From an uncultured Clostridia bacterium (GTDB taxonomy: Bacteria; Bacillota; Clostridia; TANB77; CAG-508), in NCBI GenBank assembly GCA_934167175.1, contig CAKPKF010000001.1, positions 76,941 to 140,940 on the forward strand: 64,000 nt of DNA. Direction: 5' to 3'. Below, in pieces: positions 1-10,185 of this stretch (position 1 is the stretch's first letter; every line of letters begins with the position of its first letter). Both the position numbers and the translations under genes were made by a program. The notes beneath the pieces are model-generated. The model made no database searches and was not told the DNA's origin. It worked only from the letters and a program-made list of their open reading frames with translations.

Positions 1-1187
1 AACAATGTATTACCATTGTATAGCCCTATTGAGTTTATGCTTCCAAATTCAGCATTTTTTACAAAATTAATACATATTGGCCCAACTATATATGATCCAT
101 TATCCTCTTTTATTTCTATAGCATCTGTATTTCTTAATGTTATTTTATTGCTTTCTTTTGTCGTTACAGCTGTTGTTTCGCAGTCAGCTGTAGTACTACT
201 TGATTCTTTGAATTCATATTTAGTTTCTTTATTTCCTACTTTTTCTCCACTAGCAACAGAAAATTCATTTAAACTTTTCAAATAATTTGCATATTTAGTT
301 GCTGTTGCCTTTAAATTTTTACCTTCAGATACTATTTTATGTTTTGTTACTAGTGCATTTAGAGAATCATCACCTGTTCCAGTATAAGCCGTGTTTCCAT
401 TGTCCCAATTTTCTGGAGCATACAAATATATTTCATCTCCCAAGCTGCTTCCAGTAGCATCATTATTCCCATCATCATCTTTATTTGCAGTACTCATTAA
501 CCACGTTCTCCAATAGGTCCAAAAGGCGTGTTGCCCTACATTCATAAATAATGATTTTCCAGAATATCCATTATGACCTATTGATCCACTACTACCATGG
601 TTTTTAAAATAAGTGAATGCATCGCTATTATCTTTTTCTAGTGCTGCTAGTTCGTCCTTGTTATGTAACTTCTCGAATTTGGAATTTGAATACCAATTTG
701 AATATCTATTACACATTATATATGCTAATATTCCGTTTTCTATTTTATTTGTTGAAGATTTCATTATTGTATTCAATGAATTACTAGTATCCGTTGTTCT
801 TTTAGTGTCTAATCCATCAAAAAGAGTTTTATACGATATTGTATATGAATTTGCTTTTAAACCAGATGGAGTATCTACTCCTAATTCTAAACAAAATATA
901 GGATTTCTTCTTACCATATCCAATAAAAATACCACTTTATCTCCACGATCAGCATTATTTATTATTTGAGTAAATTTAGTATATATTTTATGAGTTGCAC
1001 CATTACTATCACTGTATGTTGCTGTATCACCATAACTTGCTGATTTGTACCATTTCAAGAAAGCACTTCTTGAGAAACTTGTTAATGTTGAATTTGCTGC
1101 ATATGTTTTAACAAAAATCATCCCCAATATTACTACTAAGCATATTATCATCAACATGACTTTTTGTTTTAGTTTTCTTATTTTCAA
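1..1187 (-). CDS. Secreted/surface protein, 3' part outside window
   Basis: An open frame runs on the minus strand from a TTG start (1185-1187) off the left edge of the window, about 395 codons without a stop. A strong SD (GGAGG) lies 7 nt upstream. The N-terminus is Lys/Arg-rich followed by a hydrophobic stretch (MLMIICLVVILGMIFV) and then AANST, a typical signal peptide. The visible mature part is polar and rich in Ser, Thr, Asn and Lys and contains an FCLELG stretch, reminiscent of cysteine-containing N-terminal regions in clostridial surface proteins, but I assign no domain. It lies 20 nt downstream of the large DUF11/SdrD-B surface protein on the same strand, so the two probably form an operon. 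Function unknown. Confidence 0.75.
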   Translation of the reverse strand, partial: MKIRKLKQKVMLMIICLVVILGMIFVKTYAANSTLTSFSRSAFLKWYKSASYGDTATYSDSNGATHKIYTKFTQIINNADRGDKVVFLLDMVRRNPIFCLELGVDTPSGLKANSYTISYKTLFDGLDTKRTTDTSNSLNTIMKSSTNKIENGILAYIMCNRYSNWYSNSKFEKLHNKDELAALEKDNSDAFTYFKNHGSSGSIGHNGYSGKSLFMNVGQHAFWTYWRTWLMSTANKDDDGNNDATGSSLGDEIYLYAPENWDNGNTAYTGTGDDSLNALVTKHKIVSEGKNLKATATKYANYLKSLNEFSVASGEKVGNKETKYEFKESSSTTADCETTAVTTKESNKITLRNTDAIEIKEDNGSYIVGPICINFVKNAEFGSINSIGLYNGNTL

Positions 1188-1206
1188 AACTCTCCCTCCT
1201 TTCTTA

Positions 1207-4200
1207 TTAGCTTTTTTTCTTTATTAAATATATACTAACTGCACTTATTGTTAATAATGCTATTGTTAATCCTATATATAATATTGATCTACCTGTCTTT
1301 ATTCCTAATATTACATCGGCTTTACTATAATCATCTTCTGTTATAACATTATTTCCTGGTCTAGAATCTATATCTACTACACCTAGTTCATTATATGCAT
1401 CATCTATTTCTGCTCTATTATTTATTATTCCTGTATTAGAGTCTGTTGTTGCTTTTGTTACTATTAATGTAATTTCTGCAGTTTCACCTGGTGCTATTTT
1501 TCTATTAGCTAAACTTGCGCTATATGCTACTCCATCTTCTAAATACCACTCATTGTTTAACTCTGCATTAAATTTAACATCTTCTGGTAAATAGTCTGCA
1601 ATATTAGTTACATATCCATCTAATTCTCCTTCGTTTGTAACTCTAATTTTATATTCTATTATTACATTAGTGTTGTTTATATATTTTCTGTCTAACTCTA
1701 TTTTAGCTAATGTTGCATCTCCATAATTATATGTTTTTGTACCTTTTTTATTTTGAACTATTATTCTGTTTACAAACTTATCTAGTTTTAAATCAAATTT
1801 TGCTTGTTTTATTAATCCAATATCTATATTAGATATATTAGAATTTTCTACTATTAAATCACCAGATGATGGAATTTTGAATGCTTGTCCATCAGATATA
1901 TATTCTCTTAAATATATATCTGAGTTTAGATTTTCATCTACACCTTTTTTGTTATTAACAGTTAGTCTATACATACTTTCATCTAAACCAACTATTACTA
2001 TATATTTTCCTTTAGGAAGTCCTGTAAATACATACTTTCCATTTTCATCTGTTTCACTTATTTGAATGTCGCTATTTTTATTTTTAACAAACTCTAATGT
2101 TTCAGCATTAATTAACCCTACTAAAACATCTGGTATTACTCTTTCTTCTGGATCTCTCATTCCATTTTCGTTTTCATCTTCCCATGCTATACCACTTATT
2201 TTATATACTTTATTTCCACTTGGATCATAATCACTTGGATCATCTTCAATTTGTATTGTATGTATTATTTTATTTGATTGAATAGTTTTCCCCATTACAT
2301 TTGATGTAATACTACCCTGATTTTCTAAAGTAGTATTACTTATATCTTTTTTTTCTCTCACTTTAGCAGTTATAACTATTTCTATACTTTCATTTTGTTT
2401 TAATTCAATTGATTTTATTATTCCATTGTTTGTCATCTCTATTGATTCTGAACCACATTTTGCATCTATTACTTGCAAATCATTTGAAACATTATCAGTA
2501 AAAACAAGATCATTTACATCTATAGAGCTTTTATTTTCAATAACAAATTTATATTGTAATTCATCTTGTGGCTTTATGTATTCTGATGTTACACTTGCAG
2601 TTTGTTTAATTGTTAAATTAATTTGCTTTACTAATGTCTCTATTCTATTTGATTTATATATATTATTTTTTATTTGCGCTGTAGCATATAAACCTGCTCT
2701 TTTTTCACTTATATCTTCACTTGCTTTTACTTTAGCTACTAATGTAATAAATGTTTGTTCTTCATTTTCTAATTTTTCTATAACATATACTGCTTTATTT
2801 CCCTCAAGTTTTCCTAATGAACTATATTCTTCTCCATCACTTATTCCACATTTATAATATTCTAGTTCATCTGGAATATTTATTTCCACTTTAATATTCT
2901 CTAATTTTTGATTGGTAATATTTTTAACTCTAATATCATATGAAACTGATTCTCCTGTTACCTTGTAATCATATACCTCTGAGCGTGGTTTTATTGTAAC
3001 TCTTACTTCTCCATATTTAGCTAAAATATTTAGCTCATTTGATGTTATTTCTTCATCGCTACCTAATTCTCCACTTGCTGTTGCTTTATTTTTTATTGTA
3101 ACATTTTCGTTTTCATTTGAAATTGTATTTACCCTTACTTCATATTCATATTCTTTGCTTTCTCCTTGTAATATTTCTTCTATAGTATTAGATTGCTCTT
3201 TAATCTCTGAATTTTCCAAGTAGTCTTCTGATGATATTATTGCATTAGGAGATTTATATACATAGGTTGTACCTGTTGGTATTGGTGATTTTATTTGAAC
3301 ATTTGTTGCCTTTTCTGTTCCATTGTTTGTTGCTTTTACCTTATATTTTATAATTTCTCCTGCATATACTTGTGCATTATCTTTTAATTCTTCTCCTGCT
3401 CTTGTTGCTATTAATTCTAGCTTTACATCTGGTCCTTTATTTGTTGCTATTCCAATTGGAGTTGATATTATTTGGCTTTGTGCATTATTCATTGTGTAAT
3501 TTACAACATACATTGCATATGATGTTTGATTTTTTTCTAAGTTTGCTGGAATGTTTACTTCATAATTAAAAGTAATTGTATCTGACTTCAAGAATGTATA
3601 ATCTTTTAATACTATTAAATATGATTTTATGTTTGTAAAATCAGTAATTCCTGTTTTCCAATTATTATTAACATTTTCTATATCATTTGTCGCTTCTCCA
3701 TTATCTGAATAATAAATTACTACATTTTCTGAATTCAATTTTGATACAGAGATTGCTGTTTTTATTGTTGTATCAAAGTTGCTTCCTAAGCTTTCGCCTG
3801 TTTTTATGTTTTTATTATCTTTAAATGGTATTCTTCCTAATATGTTTACATTATTTATGTCTGCTCCTGTATTATTTACTACTGTTCCTGTTATCTTTCC
3901 AGACTGAATTTCTGAATTTGCTTCTACAACTCCTGTTTGTGTTTCTCCCAATAGTGTTGTTATATTTTCATTATTGATTCCAAGATTATCTATTGTTAAT
4001 ACTCCTGCTGGTGCTTCAAGTTTCACATTTACTTCTGAATAACCTATCTGTTCATTATTTTCATACATATTTACATTTTCATTCGCATAGTTCATTTTTA
4101 TAGTTTCTTCTTTTGAGGGAGTATATTTATTTAAAACTATGTCTGTATTTATTACTATATTAGAATTGTTTTGTAAATCATAATCTAATTGTTCTCCTAC

Positions 4201-6069
4201 AGTATTTATTTCTAATATTAAATTTTCATTTTCATTTTTATATAAATCATAGCTTTCAACACTTAGCCATTCAGCATTTGATAATGAAATATCTTTTATG
4301 TTTATTTCTTCTACTTCTTTTGGTAATTCTACTAATATTTTAGGATTTTTATATAAATCGTATTTTGTTTTGCTATTCTCTAATGTTACTCTAAATTCAA
4401 TATTTTCATTATTTCTTATAGTTGTTAAATTATTTTTATTCATTGTTATATTTGCTTTTGTCAATGTCTCTTCAAAATTTAAAACTGTTTCTGTATCATT
4501 TCCATTTTCTACTCTTGATTTGATTATTAGACCTTTAACATTTTTCAAATTTTCTTTATCATATGGTAAATCACATTTTATTGCTTTTGTATTTATTATT
4601 TTAAGTCTTCCTTCTGTTTGTGGTTTAGATGTTACTACCTTTATTGCATTAGTTGATTTATCTATATAATTTACTACAAAATCATTTTTTTCATCTGCTA
4701 AAGTGTTTTTATCAATTGTTGAAATTAATTCATTTTTATTATTATATATTTGTATAAATCCATCCACACCTAAAATTCTTTCAAAATTCTCTTTTGATAT
4801 TTTGGTTGATTTATAATATGTATTTTCCTCATTATTATCTACTTCATCATTTTTTAATATGAATTTGTCTGGTTCGCTATATATTGAAATTCCACTTACA
4901 ATATTGCTATAACTGATATCTGTTGACAATAATGTTTTATATTCTGTTTCGTTATCTTTATTTAGATATATGTATCCTTTAGTCACTGATTTTGTTGATG
5001 TTATGTTTGTATCAACAATACTTCCTATTATATCTTTTAACTCAATTTCATCTTCTATTTTTTGTTCATATATTTGTGTATTTTTCTGATATACCTCTAC
5101 TTTGCTTTGCTCTTTTAATTTAATTTTTATATCATCATTTACTCCATCAAATATATCTTCATTATATATATATGTTACAACAAATTGGTCTGTACTATTT
5201 TTCTTCCATGATACATTATCATTTTCATCTGCACTATTTTCTGCAATTATGTCTATTGTATTTTTTTCTTTTTCATAGTTATAAGTCATTTCAGTTTCTT
5301 TTCCATTTGTTGCTTTTGTTGAATTTGCTCTTATTTTTACATCTACTGGTTGTTTTCCATTTATATTAGGAACTTCTATTTGAATATTTGTTGATTTTGT
5401 TGGTAATATATTAGATTCTACACTTGAATTTATGTATTCTTCTATTAATAACATCTTTTCTCCATTAAGTTCATATGGAATGTATTTTGAAATATAGTGA
5501 TTTAATGTTGGATTAACTTGTGCTGTCCAATTTACTCTTCTGTTTACTTCTTTTTCAATTTGTTTTTCCTTTCCATTTTCTCTTACTAATGTTCCTGAAA
5601 AGAATACTTTAAAGTCTGCATCTAAATTTTTTAAATTATAGGTTTCTTTTTTATTAGCTTTGAATGATATTCCTATTTCTCTTGCTGCATTTTTATTTAC
5701 TTGATCCAATTCAATTATGTTTTTATTTATATTTTTAACACCATCTGTATTTTCTTTTACTAGATCAATATTAACTTCACTTCCATCTACAGAATTTCTT
5801 ATTTCTATTTTAGGATTTTCAATATACCCTTCTTTTGCATTTATATAGAAAAATATACTTTCTGTATCATTAATATCACTTGTTACCTCATATGCTTTTT
5901 TATTATCAACTTTAAAATACGAATCAAATTCTACGTTTGAATCGTTAGTTTCTAACTCTGAACCAGCATAACTCTCAGATGTATAGATTCCAAGAAGTAA
6001 TACATTCGCCAAGGTTAATGTGATTATTAATGCCGTCGCAATTATTTTGTTAAAAATTTTTTCACCCAT
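1207..6069 (-). CDS. Large surface-anchored DUF11/SdrD-B repeat protein
   Basis: A 1620-aa exported protein with an N-terminal signal peptide (hydrophobic ALIITLTLANVLLLGIY). Long beta-rich DUF11-like modules follow over roughly residues 750-1230, with recurring phrases such as YKVKATNNGTEKATNV and YKFVIENKSSIDV. An SdrD-B/Cna-B-like domain lies near residues 1275-1360 (ISGIAWEDENENGMRDPEE, then TDENGKYVFTGLPKG). A last DUF11-like module precedes the C-terminal LGIKTG, a hydrophobic helix and KKKS. That tail resembles a noncanonical sortase signal but could be a plain membrane anchor. Its length and modular build suggest an adhesin or cell-surface stalk. The smaller secreted protein follows 20 nt downstream. 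Ligand unknown. Confidence 0.85.
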   Translation of the reverse strand: MGEKIFNKIIATALIITLTLANVLLLGIYTSESYAGSELETNDSNVEFDSYFKVDNKKAYEVTSDINDTESIFFYINAKEGYIENPKIEIRNSVDGSEVNIDLVKENTDGVKNINKNIIELDQVNKNAAREIGISFKANKKETYNLKNLDADFKVFFSGTLVRENGKEKQIEKEVNRRVNWTAQVNPTLNHYISKYIPYELNGEKMLLIEEYINSSVESNILPTKSTNIQIEVPNINGKQPVDVKIRANSTKATNGKETEMTYNYEKEKNTIDIIAENSADENDNVSWKKNSTDQFVVTYIYNEDIFDGVNDDIKIKLKEQSKVEVYQKNTQIYEQKIEDEIELKDIIGSIVDTNITSTKSVTKGYIYLNKDNETEYKTLLSTDISYSNIVSGISIYSEPDKFILKNDEVDNNEENTYYKSTKISKENFERILGVDGFIQIYNNKNELISTIDKNTLADEKNDFVVNYIDKSTNAIKVVTSKPQTEGRLKIINTKAIKCDLPYDKENLKNVKGLIIKSRVENGNDTETVLNFEETLTKANITMNKNNLTTIRNNENIEFRVTLENSKTKYDLYKNPKILVELPKEVEEINIKDISLSNAEWLSVESYDLYKNENENLILEINTVGEQLDYDLQNNSNIVINTDIVLNKYTPSKEETIKMNYANENVNMYENNEQIGYSEVNVKLEAPAGVLTIDNLGINNENITTLLGETQTGVVEANSEIQSGKITGTVVNNTGADINNVNILGRIPFKDNKNIKTGESLGSNFDTTIKTAISVSKLNSENVVIYYSDNGEATNDIENVNNNWKTGITDFTNIKSYLIVLKDYTFLKSDTITFNYEVNIPANLEKNQTSYAMYVVNYTMNNAQSQIISTPIGIATNKGPDVKLELIATRAGEELKDNAQVYAGEIIKYKVKATNNGTEKATNVQIKSPIPTGTTYVYKSPNAIISSEDYLENSEIKEQSNTIEEILQGESKEYEYEVRVNTISNENENVTIKNKATASGELGSDEEITSNELNILAKYGEVRVTIKPRSEVYDYKVTGESVSYDIRVKNITNQKLENIKVEINIPDELEYYKCGISDGEEYSSLGKLEGNKAVYVIEKLENEEQTFITLVAKVKASEDISEKRAGLYATAQIKNNIYKSNRIETLVKQINLTIKQTASVTSEYIKPQDELQYKFVIENKSSIDVNDLVFTDNVSNDLQVIDAKCGSESIEMTNNGIIKSIELKQNESIEIVITAKVREKKDISNTTLENQGSITSNVMGKTIQSNKIIHTIQIEDDPSDYDPSGNKVYKISGIAWEDENENGMRDPEERVIPDVLVGLINAETLEFVKNKNSDIQISETDENGKYVFTGLPKGKYIVIVGLDESMYRLTVNNKKGVDENLNSDIYLREYISDGQAFKIPSSGDLIVENSNISNIDIGLIKQAKFDLKLDKFVNRIIVQNKKGTKTYNYGDATLAKIELDRKYINNTNVIIEYKIRVTNEGELDGYVTNIADYLPEDVKFNAELNNEWYLEDGVAYSASLANRKIAPGETAEITLIVTKATTDSNTGIINNRAEIDDAYNELGVVDIDSRPGNNVITEDDYSKADVILGIKTGRSILYIGLTIALLTISAVSIYLIKKKS

Positions 6070-6476
6070 AATTTTTCTCCTCTTCTTCTTTCTGTATAAA
6101 AGATTTTATTAATTAATTATATTTTACATATTTTTTTATTTCTTTCAATAGCAGTTTTTTCTAATATATACTAAGCTTTCTTTTTCCCTTTACGGAAACT
6201 ATTTATAGGTTTTTTATTAAAATTTAATAACATTTTTGTTACAATTATTATACTTTTTTTATATTGTTTGCTTTATATAATTCATTTTCTTTATGTTTCC
6301 GTAGGATTACTTAAAACTTTATATCTTTCTAATTCAAAATATCCACCACTTTCATTATTCTTTTTTTTAATTATCACTCTTTTATAAAAAAATCATATTA
6401 TATATTGTACAATATGATTTTTTTAAACACATATTTTGCATAACTAAACATATATTTTACATAGGAGGGTGATTTT
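6070..6476. other. Divergent intergenic region
   Basis: This 407-bp AT-rich spacer lies between the divergently transcribed surface-protein gene and the small plus-strand operon. It must hold both promoters, but no convincing -35/-10 pair stands out. It contains a 9-bp perfect inverted repeat (TACGGAAAC at 6191-6199, GTTTCCGTA at 6295-6303) with arms 95 nt apart, and the hairpin at 6386-6424. No riboswitch consensus is recognised. Confidence 0.5.
6386..6424 (+). terminator. Hairpin with U-tract in leader of small operon
   Basis: A perfect 14-bp stem (AAAAAAATCATATT / AATATGATTTTTTT) has an 11-nt loop. It lies 53 nt upstream of the first gene of the plus-strand operon. There is no plus-strand gene before it, so it is either a leader attenuator or a relic. 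Confidence 0.5.
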
Positions 6477-6638
6477 GTGAATAATACAAATAATATAGAT
6501 ATGGGAAAACTTATGGCTATGCTTTCTAAAATGGACAAAAAGCAACTAGAAACTGGTCTAAAACAGGCTAGTCAAATTCTTTCTTCTAATGATAAATCTA
6601 AAATTATTGATGAATTAAATAAAAATCTAAAAAAATAG
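6477..6638 (+). CDS. Small 53-aa protein of unknown function
   Basis: GTG start at 6477 with SD AGGAGGG 7 nt upstream and stop TAG at 6636-6638. The product is charged and helical: a Met-rich N-terminal part (MGKLMAMLSKMDKKQ) is followed by a Lys/Asp/Asn-rich C-terminal half, without a signal or membrane segment. The next gene starts 15 nt downstream behind its own strong SD, and a third overlaps that one by 4 nt, so the three form one operon. Family not recognised. Confidence 0.7.
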   Translation: MNNTNNIDMGKLMAMLSKMDKKQLETGLKQASQILSSNDKSKIIDELNKNLKK

Positions 6639-6653
6639 AGGGAGGAATTTTTA

Positions 6654-7106
6654 ATGAATGAAGATATGTCTAAAATAATGGAAGATTTCAAGGATATACT
6701 AAGCAATAAAGAAAACCAAGCAAAATTTAATGATATTATAAACAACTTTTCTAATTCTGCTAGTGCATCCGATTCTACTAATTCTACTGGCAAAAACATA
6801 TCTTCTAACTTAAATTTTAATCCTGAAATGTTATCTAATTTCTCAAAATTGTTCAACAATTCTAATGATGGTGATAACAATAACTCTTCAAGTTTCAATA
6901 TTGATATTAATACGATATTAAAACTAAAAGAAATTATGGAAAAAATGAATAGCCCTAAAAATGATCCAAGATCAAATTTATTATTATCTCTTAAACCTTA
7001 TTTAAAGCCTAGTCGAAAAGCTAAAGTAGATCAGTACATCCAACTATTAAATATGAGTAAAGTCATAGAACTTTTTGAAAATACTGGTGGTGAGACGAAA
7101 AAATGA
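6654..7106 (+). CDS. Conserved-looking 150-aa protein, unknown function
   Basis: ATG start with SD GAGGGAGG. The acidic, Asn/Ser-rich middle (residues 35-85) looks disordered. The C-terminal block (NDPRSNLLLSLKPYLKPSRK, then AKVDQYIQLLNMSKVIELF) is compact and basic, as in several uncharacterised clostridial proteins. It is the central gene of the three-gene operon, and its last 4 nt overlap the next start (ATGA). No signal peptide. The paired N-terminal helical and C-terminal basic regions could mediate protein or nucleic-acid contacts; this is a guess. Confidence 0.75.
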   Translation: MNEDMSKIMEDFKDILSNKENQAKFNDIINNFSNSASASDSTNSTGKNISSNLNFNPEMLSNFSKLFNNSNDGDNNNSSSFNIDINTILKLKEIMEKMNSPKNDPRSNLLLSLKPYLKPSRKAKVDQYIQLLNMSKVIELFENTGGETKK

Positions 7107-7426
7107 TTCACAATTTTCCATATACAAGTTCTCGTTATTCAAGAATTTATAATTATTATCCTAGTGCTAACTCATATTATATGAAATCTGTTCCAAAATG
7201 TTCAACAAAAAAAAATAAGCCTTCTGATATAAAAGACTCATTTAATAAGAATAATATTTTTTCTAACATACATTCCGAAACTGAAAAATTGGATTATTTT
7301 GAGTTTTTTGGAATAAAACTTTTTTTTGATGATATATTGTTAATTTTTTTAATTTTATTCTTATATAACGAAGGAATAAAAGATCAATACTTGTTTATTG
7401 CATTAATTCTTTTACTCCTTAGCTAA
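7103..7426 (+). CDS. Small C-terminally membrane-embedded protein
   Basis: A 107-aa product. The Tyr/Ser/Lys-rich N-terminal 65 residues are probably soluble, and the C-terminus forms two hydrophobic segments split by a short NEGIKD turn (DDILLIFLILFLYNEGIKDQ, then a Leu/Ile-rich tail). This small hairpin-membrane architecture recurs in Clostridia, but no function is known to me. Translationally coupled (ATGA) to the 150-aa gene. It converges on minC with only 2 nt between stops and no terminator visible. Confidence 0.75.
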   Translation: MIHNFPYTSSRYSRIYNYYPSANSYYMKSVPKCSTKKNKPSDIKDSFNKNNIFSNIHSETEKLDYFEFFGIKLFFDDILLIFLILFLYNEGIKDQYLFIALILLLLS

Positions 7427-7428
7427 TT

Positions 7429-8034
7429 TTATTCTGTTATTACTATTTGGTCACAAAATGCATATGCATATTTTTTCCCTTTATCTTCTTTAGTTAATTC
7501 TTTTATTATATTAGCAATTCTAACTTGAGGTGCTTCCATTGAAACTGTTGCTATTATTGCTTCTTTGTTTCCCTTTGCTCCTGCATGTGCTAAGCCCCTT
7601 AGAGCACCAACAACTGCTATATTTCCTCCAGCAATTACTTCTGCACCTGCATTTACATCACCTATTATAACAATACTTCCTTCAAATTCAACTCTTTGCC
7701 CAGACCTTAAAGCACATTTATAATATTTAGTTTCTGAAACTTTTATTTCTTTATTATATGTTTTTTTTATGCTAGATAAACCTAAACCTTCTGGCGTTTC
7801 AAATTTAACTTCTACATCTTTTTCTTTTTTTATTATATCTTTTATTTCTTGAATCTCTGTGTTTTTTAGTATTTTACCTCCAATTAATATAGGAATACTT
7901 TCATTTTCACATAACTTTTTTAGTTCTGCAATTTTTTTATTTAACCCTTCTATAACTTCTTTATGTGTTGCATTATCTGATATTTTTATTGTAATTTCAT
8001 TTGTTCCCATAGATATATTTATACAATTTTTCAT
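7429..8034 (-). CDS. minC: Septum site-determining protein MinC
   Basis: MinC inhibits FtsZ ring assembly away from midcell. The product is about 201 aa. The N-terminal FtsZ-binding domain is followed by the C-terminal beta-helix domain with SGQRVEFEGSIVIIGDVNAG, AEVIAGGNIAVVGALRG and AHAGAKGN, which are hallmark MinC sequences. I prefer the second ATG (8034) because the SD GAGAGG directly abuts the first ATG (8043) and sits 9 nt from the second. It is the last gene of the mreBCD-mrdA series. Unusually, the neighbouring genes downstream are on the other strand, so minD and minE do not follow as they do in many Clostridia. Confidence 0.93.
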   Translation of the reverse strand: MKNCINISMGTNEITIKISDNATHKEVIEGLNKKIAELKKLCENESIPILIGGKILKNTEIQEIKDIIKKEKDVEVKFETPEGLGLSSIKKTYNKEIKVSETKYYKCALRSGQRVEFEGSIVIIGDVNAGAEVIAGGNIAVVGALRGLAHAGAKGNKEAIIATVSMEAPQVRIANIIKELTKEDKGKKYAYAFCDQIVITE

Positions 8035-8052
8035 ATTATACATCCTCTCTTT

Positions 8053-10140
8053 TTATCTAGACATTTCCGTATATGGTATTGCTGTCATGTCTTCAGTTAT
8101 TTGGCTACTATTCATTCCAAAATATTGTGCTATTATATCTCTAACAACTTCAGCAGTATATAGACCATGACCTCCGTTTTCAACCATAACTGCTACCGCT
8201 ATTTCTGGATCATCGAACGGTGCATATCCTGCAAACCATGCATTAGTTTTATTTCCTGCTTCTGCTGAACCTGTTTTTCCACCAACTTCTATATTAAAAT
8301 CTTTAAATATAGAATATGCCGTTCCCCCTGTTTCACTTGTAACAGATCTCATGCCTTCTCTTACGGCTGCTAAGTTTTTATCATCAATATTCAAATCTTC
8401 GTTAGTATCTTGTGTTAATCCTAATTTATCATTTACAAATTTTTCTATTTCATCTTTTGATACCTCTGTTCCATCTGCATTTATTACACTCTTTACAATA
8501 GTTGGATTTATTTTATTTCCTCCATTTGCAATCATACTTATATATTTTGCAATTTGAATTGGTGAAAAGTTATTATAACTTTGACCTATTACAGCTGATA
8601 GCATATCTCCTAATTTCCATTCTCTACCTTTAGACTCTACTAATGATTTACTTGCTAAAGTTCCAGGATTTTCATTTGGTAATTCAACTCCAGTTTTTTC
8701 TCCTAATCCAAAATATTTTGAATATTTCTCTAGAACGTCTATTCCCATTCTTCTACCCATTTCATAGAAATAGAAGTTACATGAATGTTGTATTGCACCT
8801 GTTACATTTAAATATCCATGTCCTCTATGAAAGTCTGTCCAATACCAACACACTGGCTTATGTGCATATGGATATACACCTGTATCATTTACCTTTTCTC
8901 TTGTATTAGTAACTCCTGATTCTAGTGCTGCAACTGCAGATACCATTTTATATATTGAACCTGGCGCATATGCACCCTGCACTGCTCTATTATACAATGG
9001 ATTATTAGAATTTTCATGATATTTTTTCCAATTTTCACTACTTATACCACCAACAAATAATTCTGGTTCAAAGTCTGGATAACTTGCCATAGCAAGCACC
9101 TCACCTGTTTTAACATTCATTACTACAACTGCACCTGAGTTTGTAGTATATTGTTTTCCAAATCCGCCACTATTTATTTTATGTATGTTATTTGCTAATG
9201 CTTGTTCTGTAACTAATTGTAAATTTGCATCTATTGAAAGTACAATATCTGAACCAGCAACTGCTTCTTGAGAAATGTATTCATCTGTTGCAGTTCCCTC
9301 AACAGCCATATCTATTTGTTTTATACCATCTTTACCTTTTAAATATTCCTCAAAAACTGCTTCTATTCCAGTTCTTCCAATATAATCATCATTATCATAC
9401 CCTTGTTCTTTTTTCTGGTCATATTCCTTTTCGCTTATTTTTCCTATGTAACCAATTATATGTGAAGCTAAATTTCCTTTTTGGTATGTTCTTATCGGCT
9501 CTACAATTACATTTACTCCTGGGAATTCTGCACTTCTTTCGTTAAATTGATTTGCACTAGCTCTACTTATGTCTTTTGCTATTACTACTGATTTGGTACT
9601 ACTATATCCAGCTTGTGCTATTTCATATCTTATTCCCATAATTTTTCTTACTTCTGATAAATCTTGATTTGTTATTTTATATTTTTCCTGTAACTTATAA
9701 AAACATTCTTCTGCAGTTAAATTTTTGTCTAATTTATTTTTTTCTTTCCATTTTTTCTCTGCTTCCTCATCCCCCAATGTAAATCCATATGGCTCTAATG
9801 TTATTGGAAGTGTATCTGTAAATGTATCTTCGTTTTCTTCTAAAACCTTTATCATTTTCAGTATAGCTTCATTTAATGTTTCGTTATCTACTTTACTTTT
9901 ATATAATTCTAAAGAAAATCCCATCTTTGTTGTTGCTAGTTTATTACCTGTTTTATCTAAAATAGAACCTCTTGATGCTTCTAGTTTACTTTCCCTAGAT
10001 AACTTTGTGTTAGACTTTTCTCTATATTCTTCCCCATTAACTATTTGTAAGTTGAAAAGTTGCAATATTAATATTAAAGATACTACATATACTATTGTAT
10101 TAATTATATTAAATCTAAGTTTTATATTTGCTTTTTTCAA
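8053..10140 (-). CDS. mrdA: Penicillin-binding protein 2, class B transpeptidase
   Basis: A 695-aa class B PBP that cross-links elongation-specific peptidoglycan. TTG start with SD GAAGGTG. An N-terminal membrane helix (residues 12-30) is followed by the dimerisation/pedestal domain and the transpeptidase domain, with SxxK at Ser395 (GSIYKM), SxN at Ser453-Asn455 (HSCNFYF) and KTG at Lys622 (GGKTGSAEAG). All catalytic motifs are intact. It lies directly downstream of mreD and upstream of minC on the same strand, the usual rod-shape operon, and should act with MreBCD and RodA (not in window). Confidence 0.95.
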   Translation of the reverse strand: MKKANIKLRFNIINTIVYVVSLILILQLFNLQIVNGEEYREKSNTKLSRESKLEASRGSILDKTGNKLATTKMGFSLELYKSKVDNETLNEAILKMIKVLEENEDTFTDTLPITLEPYGFTLGDEEAEKKWKEKNKLDKNLTAEECFYKLQEKYKITNQDLSEVRKIMGIRYEIAQAGYSSTKSVVIAKDISRASANQFNERSAEFPGVNVIVEPIRTYQKGNLASHIIGYIGKISEKEYDQKKEQGYDNDDYIGRTGIEAVFEEYLKGKDGIKQIDMAVEGTATDEYISQEAVAGSDIVLSIDANLQLVTEQALANNIHKINSGGFGKQYTTNSGAVVVMNVKTGEVLAMASYPDFEPELFVGGISSENWKKYHENSNNPLYNRAVQGAYAPGSIYKMVSAVAALESGVTNTREKVNDTGVYPYAHKPVCWYWTDFHRGHGYLNVTGAIQHSCNFYFYEMGRRMGIDVLEKYSKYFGLGEKTGVELPNENPGTLASKSLVESKGREWKLGDMLSAVIGQSYNNFSPIQIAKYISMIANGGNKINPTIVKSVINADGTEVSKDEIEKFVNDKLGLTQDTNEDLNIDDKNLAAVREGMRSVTSETGGTAYSIFKDFNIEVGGKTGSAEAGNKTNAWFAGYAPFDDPEIAVAVMVENGGHGLYTAEVVRDIIAQYFGMNSSQITEDMTAIPYTEMSR

Positions 10141-10185
10141 CTTTTCACCTTCACTTTCATTTTTATTTTTCTTTATTTACAATTT

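Noticed and set aside
1877..5369. Plus-strand frames within the large surface protein gene (62-143 codons)
   Set aside because: They are shadows of the minus-strand gene, rich in Ile/Leu/Phe/Ser as expected from the antisense of AT-rich coding DNA.
6191..6303. Riboswitch or c-di-GMP aptamer upstream of the large surface protein
   Set aside because: Only a 9-bp inverted repeat is seen; no conserved aptamer core could be matched.
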